Shown: piece after piece, positions 55,917-64,000 of the stretch | How the letters are laid out: the number at the start of each line of letters is the position of its first letter | How positions within the stretch are numbered: position 1 is the first letter of the stretch | From: Roridomyces roridus | Lineage: Eukaryota > Basidiomycota > Agaricomycetes > Agaricales > Mycenaceae | Assembly: GCA_029378245.1 (NCBI GenBank) | Contig: JARKIF010000054.1 | Span: forward strand, 124,001 to 188,000 | Length of the DNA stretch: 64,000 nt | Direction of reading: 5' to 3' | Program-made: the position numbers and the translations under genes | Notes under the pieces: model-generated | Told to the model about the DNA's origin: nothing | What the model saw: only the letters and a program-made list of their open reading frames with translations | Database searches by the model: none

Positions 55917-57450
55917 CTATTCTATTAGACCATAACGACCGGTTCCTCCCCCTTCTTCTTCTTCTCCTCCACTTTGACCATCCGGGGTCGGGGCTCCCAC
56001 CTCCCTGCAGCGCGTCTGTACAGGTCAGTTGCAGCAGGCTCCTAGCGCAACATGAATTAGTGCGAAGCAAGCGCATCGTATCACTCACATGCGATGCAAA
56101 CATCAGTGGGCCCGTCGCTGCAGCCTCGGTCTGCATCGCTGGTGCCTCGGCGGAGGTCGAGGCTGCGTCGGGCATCGCTGTTTCTGCCTCGGCGGAGGTC
56201 GCTGCTAGGTCGGTGGTATGTGAGGGGATGGTGACACTGTCCTGGATGCCTCCTCCACCAACAGTGACATCGGCAAGCACGAGGTCGAGCTGCTGCCACT
56301 CCCATGCGACCCACATGGCCGCCTGCACGACGTTCTTGACAGCAAGATGCCATTCGGCAAGCCCCCGCGAGTCTAGAACAAATGGTGCTAGAGAAGAGGG
56401 TAAGAATTGATTCTCGACCTGTGCGAGAGAAGATGGTGCTTACCCTGGGCCTTGATGACACCGACGAGCACGACACATGAGACGCCGGCGATGGAGGTGT
56501 TCACGCCGGAGAAGGCATCCTTCAAGTACATGCCGACCGCGAGTGCCCCAAGCAAGACGATGATGACGACGACGGTTTGTATAAAGGTCTGCCACCGGCT
56601 GGAAACACGCTGAAAACACGGTGAGCATTCTTTGAGGGGAAATCAGGTATCGTAGCGTACGCGGTTCAAGTTATCCGCATGAATCACCAGATCGCGATGC
56701 ATTCGTTGGGTGACGAAGCGATACTGAGCCGTGTTCAGGGTCTTCATCTTGGCCGGGGACTTCATGTCGACCCAGAGCTGGTCCCATATGGCCCCAGCAA
56801 GCGTCGGCAACTGGGCGGCAGCCATGTCGACGTGCTCTGTGAAAGCACGGGTCGCCCGTGAGTCGGTGCTGTGGGCCAGGGTGTGCGTCTCCGGGATATA
56901 GGACCACCTGGGTAAAATGTTAGCGATGCAATGGCCTGGATCGATGGAAAACGCCCACATGAATGGCCACCACCACACCATAGGGAACACCTTCTTTTCC
57001 AATGCTTTTAAATCGTCCAACGTGGTCTGAAGGAGGACAAAGGTGCCGTGTGGACAGGAAGTACGCAGTGGTGCAACGATGAGCGGCTCTTTCAAGTCGG
57101 ATAACCTCCACCAGACCAGATCGGCCGACTCCAAGGAGAAATCAGGGATTGTCGGGCGGGAGTCTTTCGGGTTGATATTGGCGGCGGGATTCGCCGCTTG
57201 CGAGATGGACATGGAAATCGGGCTGCTGAGAGCAATCGCCGTCTGCGTTGAGAGAGGATCCTGCTGCGAGGAGGAGGACTGCGCTGGTCCACGGCGAGCA
57301 AGCCCCGCGGACGTTGCAATTGACAGACTGTTGGAGCGCGCCTGCGGCTGGCGCGAACGATCTTGCACAGGTGGAGGGAGGAGTGGTTTGTTCTGGAAAG
57401 ATTCAGTCTAGTTCAACGGTGCTGTCGAAGGCGGGACATACATTGAACAT
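55917..57450 (-). CDS. Hypothetical two-helix membrane protein (417 aa)
   Basis: Not recognised. Exons 57450-57442 (nine bases, MFN), 57392-56959, 56907-56661, 56609-56444, 56387-56089 and 56015-55917. The N-terminal 75 residues are Ser/Gln/Pro-rich. A folded middle follows (SADLVWWRLSDLKEPLIVAP, VFPMVWWWPFMW, YIPETHTLAHSTDSRATRAF, NTAQYRFVTQRMHRDL). Two hydrophobic helices are TVVVIIVLLGALAVGMYL and VSCVVLVGVIKAQ, with a short loop. The tail is Ala/Glu-rich and ends acidic. The second intron is 51 nt without stops, so it can be read through. Confidence 0.6.
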
Positions 57451-58559
57451 GGGAGAGGGAGAGGGGGAGATGTAATATTTTGATGTCTGTGATTTGAAGC
57501 GTCCTAATGGCTCCTATTTCGGCCACCCATTCAGACCATCTATCGTTCGGAACGTGGCTTGGCGGAGCGTGCGTGCTCGGAACTGCGTGCTCGGGACTCG
57601 AAAGACATGGCTCGACAGGCGTGGCTCGGTGACGAAGTGTGCGGACGCTGGAGTTGTTCGATGTGCTGCACTGTCGGGTGGCATCGTGAAGGACTGGACG
57701 CGTCTTCTTGCTGGTAAGTCTTCCTATCTTCAGGATTCTCTGCCCTGCCCGACTCTCCCAGCCACTGCTCCCCCGGGCCCCGAGCTCCCAATCCACAGCT
57801 GGCGGTCGTGTCTTGAACTCGGAGCTCGAGGCTGCCGTTCACATGCATTTCTTCTCACTTTGAAGTAGGGATTCCGTCGCTGTGACTCTGGGTATGAACA
57901 TTGTCATGATAGAGAGAGAGTGAGAAGATATGCCTGTTGGCCGACGGCCGTTGTTGATTCTTACACCTTTTCACATAATTCTCGCGTCGTCCCCGCAACA
58001 TGTTCAAAGTACTCGACTGCAGGTCTCTAATGTGGCCAGTTTCCCGGGCATATATAACCCCGATTCTCCGTTGTCCATCCACAAAACTGCGGACGCGCCC
58101 AATGAATCCAATCATCTTCCCCAAATCATCGAGCAACCACCCATATCCGTCTCGAATGACACTCTACAGGCGGCGAACGCTGCCCAGACTCCTTGTCGAC
58201 GATCACTGCAAGTCAACTTGAGAAAGGAAGACACAGGAAAGCCCGTTGTTGCTCGCTCTGTCGCATTTCCGCCGGGAACATACGCCATTCGCGGGTGTTG
58301 ACCGCGTCGGCGTCGGCGACATGCAGAACGGACAAGCATTGCCAAGGACGATTAGATCAAATAATCACAAGGCAAACATGCTCACTCTAAGGATTCCTCC
58401 TGAAATCGAGCACGCAGCCTCTGCCGCGCTGCTGATGGCATTCAGCTTCATCGATGTCATCAGCGAAGGCTTCCAAACGAATGCCACCCACCCATGTTGT
58501 TCCGCGCACCACGACGCGCCGCTGGAATGGACATCGGTCCAGCTCGGTAGCGCAACAAG
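57451..58559. other. Gene-poor stretch with a relic of the NACHT gene 3' end
   Basis: 58030-58210 aligns loosely with 25490-25790, the end of the NACHT gene: shared ccaatcatcttccccaaatc / ccaattgcccgatacccaaa, atcatc(g/a)(a/g)gcaac, tccgtctc and ggcgaacg(c/t)(c/t)gccca. The order is kept but no frame survives. The rest holds no supported gene. Confidence 0.45.
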
Positions 58560-59658
58560 TTCTTGATGACACGCTTGAAGACCATGATCGCCTCGTGCAA
58601 ATCCGCTGAACCACGGAGGACGAGGGCGGTCCCAAAACGGGATGTACCGCTGGCCACCAATCTGCGTCTCTTCAAACGAGCCACACGTCCCGAGTTGCTC
58701 AGCAAGTCAACTGGATAGCTCCACCGATGGCTTGAACAGCCCGGTGCAAATCACCAGCAGCTACACGGCCCTTGTGTTGCGAGATCGCCAATGGGGAGTT
58801 TGCCGAGACAACCCTTTCCACCGGGTTTCTCGATGGGCTGCAGTTACCCGGTATATCATTTCCCTCTCGGTGTTGACATTGGTCTGGTAGTCCGAGACGG
58901 CAGCTACGTGGACTGCGAAGGACTTTGGGCTGCTGCTGAATGCGACGCCGTGGATGAGAGCGAGTCTTGCATGCCACCTGATGCCGATTAGTGACTCGTA
59001 AATGGCATTTTGATCCAAGGATTGGACGGCGTCTACGATCATGTTGGAAGGATTTTCCGGCATGGATGTGACCTGGTGCTCGAGCCGCATTTTTGGCAGA
59101 GAACGGAACTTGAGGAGAATGAGTGAAAAAAAATTGTAAGCTGCGGGCGACACACCCGGGTCTACTGATACATGCTGCTTTATCCGCCCATTGCCTCAAA
59201 AAAGTTGGTTTCCTTGAAACCCGCAGAAGATGACGCGTACCAGTTGAGACGCCTGCCGGAAACCCTTCATAAAAGTTCTAACTTCCTTCAACAATTGGGC
59301 AGCAAGTAGGACGACACTGGTCGTTCCATCGCCGCCTGGGCACAAGCAATGTCCACCAAAGTCCTCGCCGCAGGATGGACAATGTCTGAAAAAAGTTTGA
59401 GGGTCGTCGCGCCATCGTTGGTGATCTGTGCCTCACCCGGTCTGAGACGATGAGCCTGTCCATCCCTCGTGGCCCGAGGGTGCTGGACAGAGTTTCTGCT
59501 ATGGCCAGACACGCCGCGATGTTGGTCCAGGAGAGCAGTTGAAAAATTCCCTGAAATGTCTCGGTGCCCTGCCAGAGGAGAAAAATGGTGGATTGCTCTT
59601 ACGAGAATTGTTGAGTACATCGTGCAGTGCGACACGAGGAGCAAAGACCCGTACCATT
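58560..59658 (-). pseudogene. Decayed duplicate of CCT7
   Basis: Colinear with positions 1-1317, in the same divergent orientation to a RAD5 copy. The start region, including the ATG at 59658 and the first intron, is still recognisable, as are [26 protein letters not shown]-type text and the later exon with agcagctacacggcccttg. Deletions and frameshifts are many: GEAQ is broken near 59440, GDGTTS is lost, and whole blocks are missing. It continues past the point where the first copy leaves the window. Confidence 0.9.
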
Positions 59659-59694
59659 GGGCGAGTGTCACGCCGTGACTCGACGCGCCCATCA
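59659..59694. promoter_or_regulatory. Remnant of the divergent CCT7-RAD5 promoter
   Basis: 36 bp between the decayed start codons; the parent interval is 86 bp, so about 50 bp have been lost. Confidence 0.4.
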
Positions 59695-62600
59695 TGTCTG
59701 ACTTCGATTCAAATGACCACCGCGAAGGCTCCTCCCCCGCTGTTCTGCTCTTCTTTGGCGTTTCAGAAGACGAGGACGGGAAGACACGCCTACCGTGCTA
59801 CCCGAGGGCCTTCCACCAGCTCTCGTTGCGTCTTTTCAGCGACGATGAGACATTGGGGAGGACATGACAACAAACGGCCCATCGTCATTTCAGACGACTC
59901 TGAACTTGAACCTGTCGTGGCTAAAGCCGGTCCATCACGCGAGAGACCCTCCAAAAAGCGACGCGTCTCATCCCCGACTCGCTCAGACTTTCCGCCGACT
60001 TTTATCGGTGACTGGTCTTTGGGCACGCATGGTCCAATGTCTCAGGGAAGCCTGGGAAGGGTTGCATCAAGAACGGGGAGGAGGTCAAGATGATGCGAGA
60101 GCCGAAGGAGGACTCGAAGGACAAAGCTCCTGTGGCCAAGAAGAAAACGGGAGACGAGAAGAAACAGATGTCTCTCGCTGCCATGCTAATGCAACCGGCC
60201 AAAGCTAAAATCGACAAGAAGACGGACAAATATCGTCCGTTTGTACAATTCGCGCGGTTTTGGTTCGTTGCATCGTTAAATGAGGTCGAGCAGACATTGA
60301 TAACTTGACAGCATTCGGGCGTCTCCCTCAGGATATCTCGTCGTGGATGGCGAAACTCCTCGATCTCGGTATCGTCGAATTTAGGGGCAAAATGATGGAT
60401 TGTCCAGAGAAACCATCGACCGGCGCGACCCTCGTTGTAACGGCAGACATCTACATCACACGACGCGCCAATACCGACGCCCAGAACGGCCCCGTCGTAA
60501 TGTTCTCGGAGGGAGCAGGAACTATGGACGAAAAGATGCTTCGGGAGCGAAAAGCGTCCATCCTCAATCTTCGGCCCCATCGCCGGGCCAACTTTGTTGG
60601 CCGCAAGTCTGATGAGGAGATGCACCAGGAGGCGTTGGAGAAGATGGCCAAGAACAAGAACAAGAAGGTGATGGAGATCGTGGGCGATGGGGAGGAAATC
60701 GAGGTGGAGGAAGGCGAAGAGCTCAACAAGAACGATCTCGGCATGATCTACAAGAAGGCGCAGAAGAGTGACCGTACAATCTCGTACAACGGGCCAAATG
60801 GAGCCCTCAGACACGTTCACATTCACGCTTCGCGGATACCAGAAGCAAGCGCTTCTGTAAGTCTTTCACGGGTTGTGAGCCATTTCTGATTTATCACACA
60901 GATGGATGCATTCGCTGTAGCTCGGCAAGATGGACGCTCGTGAAGCCAACTCTATGCATCCGTTGTGGGCGAAATACACATTTCCGCATCCCCTCGATGG
61001 AGGTAAAATTGATCTTACTACAGAGAAGCCCTTCTACTTTACCCATATTCTGGCGAGGTGAGCTTGGAGTTTCCCAAAGCAGAACGCAAAGGCCAGGGCG
61101 GGATTCTTGCGTTCGTGGTCCTCTTCACATCATCTTCTCTATACTGATGGATTTTCTCGCAGTGACGGTAAGGTTCTCTAGCTCACCCACTCGTGTGCTC
61201 ATCTAGCTCAGAAATGGGGCTCGGAAAGACGATCATGCTCGCCGCTCTCATTCACGCCAACTGAGATCCAGACACCACCAAACAACCTGCGGAAGAGCCC
61301 ACCGCCGGAACGAAGCAACCCCGCCAGCTCAAACTCAACGCCGCCGCTAACCCAGTGGGGGGTGGAGCTTTTAAGGTCTTGTAAACCCGGGACGCTCAAA
61401 GTTCTCCTGTGGCATGGACAAAATCGGTTAGATCTGGAGGACGTATTGGAGGACGAGGACGAGGAAGAGGACGGGCTCAAGCCGATCAAAGTCGTCATCA
61501 CATCGTACGGTGCGCTTGCGTCTGAGCACGCAAAGTTCAAGAGCCCTGTTTTCGAAGGTTTGTCTTCTACCCGTACACGACTGGCATTAACGAGCCGCAG
61601 TGGAATGGTTTCGAGTGGTACTTGACGAAGCGCAGTCGTGTAATTCACGCTCCAGCAAGACAGCTAAAGCGGTTTATGGGTTGAATGCCCGGAGGCGATG
61701 GGCTGTCATGGGTATTTGTCGCATTCCACGTCGCTTTGGTCAAAGCTCAAAGATGCATAGGAACGCCGATCTTCCACAAACTGGAAGATTTATATTCTCT
61801 GCTGTCCGTGTTTCCTGTACCGTCACAACGTCGCTAACAGACACTCCAGTAAATTCCTAGACTTCAGACCGTGGTCTGATTTCTCTTTCTTCCGCTCGTA
61901 GGCCCGCAGTCATCGGTCCACCGCTTTTGCTTATTCCAGCTCAGGTTCATCACCCTACCCTTCCTCGCAAGGGATCCCAAGGCGATTGAAATCTTCCAAA
62001 TCATTTTGGAAAGTATCCTCCTTAGACGCGAGAAATCCATACAAGACGCAAATGGCAAGCCCATAGTGCAATTGCCCGATAAAGAGGTTTGTTACTCTTC
62101 CTTACACTGGTGTTGCCAAACGAGGATTCCTAGGTCACTATAGAGTATCTGGAATTTACGCCGATGGAGCGCAAAATCTATGCCAGCTTGTTCAATTCTG
62201 CCAAGAGGGACTTTCAGCGGTTGGATGCGAAAGGGCTTGTGGGGAAGAATTATATTTTGGCGATGCTTATGCGGTAATGACACTTCTTCCTTTCCTTGGA
62301 GTTGGTTCTCAACTGGTTTAGGTTACAACGGGCGGTGCTCCATCTACACCTCGTTCTCTCAGCCGACGACGAGCGCACTGTCCCTGACAGTGGTGGATCG
62401 ATGGACGTCAATGAGATGATCGAGCGGTTTGCCAACGATGACGTCGAAGAGGGTTCTTCGAATGGCAACGTCTTTGCGCAAAAGGCGCTTGAGAATCTAG
62501 ATCTCGACAAGGCGGATTCAGAGTGCCCGATTTGCACAGATGTTATGGCGTCGCCGATGCTAGTACCCGAGTGTATGCATCGCTTGTACGTTCCCCTTAT

Positions 62601-63489
62601 CCGCCAGGTGATGATTCTGACTTTTGCCCAGCTGCAAAGACTGCCTTGTCTAACCGCCACCAACAAGCTCGCAAGAGCCAAAGCTGACCGTGGTTCTGAG
62701 AAAGAACGACTTCCGTTCATCCACCAAGCTCGATGTGTTGGTCAGGAACCTACGTTAGTCCTGGCTCTTAGTCTGCGATATGACTGAATGCACAAACAGG
62801 CCAACTTCGGGAACAAGACCCGTGCTTCCGCGTTGTCGTTTTCTCACAATTCACGTCCTTCCTTGACCTCATCCAAATCGTGCTGAAACGCGAGAGGTTT
62901 GAGAATTACCGGTTTGATGGGTCGATGGATGTGAAGAAACGTGGGGTTGCGTTGGACGAGTTTAGAGAGCCGACGAGGAGGCCAAAGGTGCTTGTTGTGA
63001 GTTTGAAAGCCGGCGGTGTGGGGCTGAATGCAAGTCGTCGTTTCGTTTTCCTTGAGAGGGTTGCTAACGTGGATTGGTCTAGCTGACGACGGCGAATCAT
63101 GTATGTTAAGCTCGAAAGTCGGTCAGCCTAGGTTTAATGACCACGGAAAGATGGACTGCTGGTGGAACGCTGCAACAGAGAGTCAAGGCACGTAATTCAT
63201 TCCTTTAAGATGATCCCATATCTTACCTCCCCCAAAGCCGTCGACCGCGTCCATCGAATCGGGCAAGACAAGACCGTTTATGTAAAGCACTTTATTGTGC
63301 GCAAAGCCTTTCTCTCCTTTCTCATATGCTCAATGTGCTTCAGGTGTCCAACACGATCGAGGGCGTATCTTGCGGATTCAAAAACGCAAGACGGCCATTG
63401 TGAAGGAGGCGTTCCAGGGCAGCCGCAAGAAGGATACTGACCCGGAGAGTATCGAGAATCTGAAGATTATGTTTGGGGAGGACGATTGA
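59695..63489 (+). pseudogene. Decayed duplicate of RAD5
   Basis: Colinear with the functional RAD5, introns included; even the 5-nt exon and its flanking splice sites are kept (near 61163). Breaks: several indels in the N-terminus, a TGA after ALIHAN (61262-61264), loss of the segment between LKLNAA and the next LTQW block, a large deletion in the RING finger after the first cysteines (62645-62660), and a one-base loss in SNTIEG. Much of the nucleotide sequence remains close to the parent, so the copy was probably lost step by step. Confidence 0.93.
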
Positions 63490-63544
63490 TATTTTTTGTG
63501 CTTCTGTCGAGTTAGCACTTTTGGGGAGACTCGTGCCTAGTGTT

Positions 63545-63705
63545 TTGCCGGCTACGGCTTGAAGCCCGAAGCCGGCAGAGCCGGGGTCTGGCTAAGCCGG
63601 GCCAAGCCAAGCCCAAGCCGGGTGTGCACCCCGGCTTACGGCTCCGGCTTGGGATTTCTCAAGCCCCAAGCCGGCGGCTAAGCCCCGGCTTCCAAGCCCA
63701 ACTTC
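63545..63705. repeat. AAGCC/GGCTT-rich low-complexity repeat
   Basis: About 160 bp built from short words AAGCC, CCGGC and GGCTT in mixed order and both orientations (gaagcccgaagccggcagag, aagccgggccaagccaagcc, ggcttacggctccggcttgg). It begins 10 bp after the last base shared with the displaced RAD5 flank at 9600. Confidence 0.85.
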
Positions 63706-64000
63706 AGAGTTATCTCGGGAGTGTGTTGAGCAGACCACTCTGCACCCAATGTAACTGAAAAAATACTCAAGATCAGCCATTATTGGACTTTGAGTTTCTC
63801 GAGTCAAACGATAGTAGAAACATTGACAGCTGATGATCATTATGATTCCATCAGCTGCCGGCTGGTAATCCGACTCTCAGAAACAGTTCAGAAATCCCAC
63901 TTGCAATCTTTATTTTGGCTTTGCATCCGTCAATCTATACTACTGATGCTCCATTCAACAATAGTTCATCTGTAGAGGGTGACAAAACAGGTTTAAAAAA
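63706..64000. other. Window end, nothing supported
   Basis: AT-richer than the rest; no gene, RNA or repeat recognised. Confidence 0.4.

Overview
The window reads as nuclear DNA of a filamentous basidiomycete (probably Agaricomycetes; inferred from gene content and architecture, species unknown). Genes are packed on both strands and cut by many introns of about 43-60 nt with GT-AG ends. The recognisable proteins are eukaryotic housekeeping proteins: CCT7, RAD5, LRP1/C1D, Met22/Hal2, mS45, a GHITM-like protein, ORC2 and eEF2. Coordinates below come from hand splicing; where exons are listed, phases were checked so that the joined exons stay in frame.

Layout. 0-5.5 kb: CCT7 (3' end outside the window) divergent from an intact 18-exon RAD5. 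5.5-11.6 kb: accessory block with a Ser/Pro-rich gene, a 5'-truncated LINE with target-site duplication, two members of an unknown ~325-aa family (family A here), one member of an unknown membrane-protein family (family B) and a displaced RAD5 3' end. 11.6-14.3 kb: gene-poor repeats and a tRNA-Leu with intron. 14.4-19.8 kb: LRP1, another family A gene followed by a displaced LRP1 3' end, Met22, mS45. 20-25.5 kb: a membrane protein, a broken sulfotransferase, local repeats. 25.6-33 kb: a NACHT-type NLR-like gene divergent from a large AAA ATPase. 33.4-36.3 kb: tandem array of a small unknown gene, then the GHITM-like gene. 36.4-38 kb: two back-to-back inverted-repeat elements. 38.2-40.2 kb: convergent B/A pair. 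40.3-44.6 kb: BSP-type metallopeptidase, ORC2 and F-box protein (head to head). 45-51.4 kb: tandem eEF2 genes, the first with a frameshift. 51.7-57.5 kb: phosphotransferase, two more family B copies, a membrane protein. 58.5-63.5 kb: decayed duplicate of the CCT7-RAD5 locus, ending in an AAGCC-rich repeat.

The most unusual feature is the accessory layer. Families A and B recur (four A, four B plus a fragment), twice as convergent B/A pairs. Twice a family A gene lies between a housekeeping gene and a displaced duplicate of that gene's own 3' end (RAD5 and LRP1). For RAD5 the displaced copy, not the functional gene, keeps the old downstream flank, as judged from the decayed duplicate at 63.5 kb. 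This suggests insertions that leave the host gene with an intact 3' end. The functions of A and B are unknown to me.
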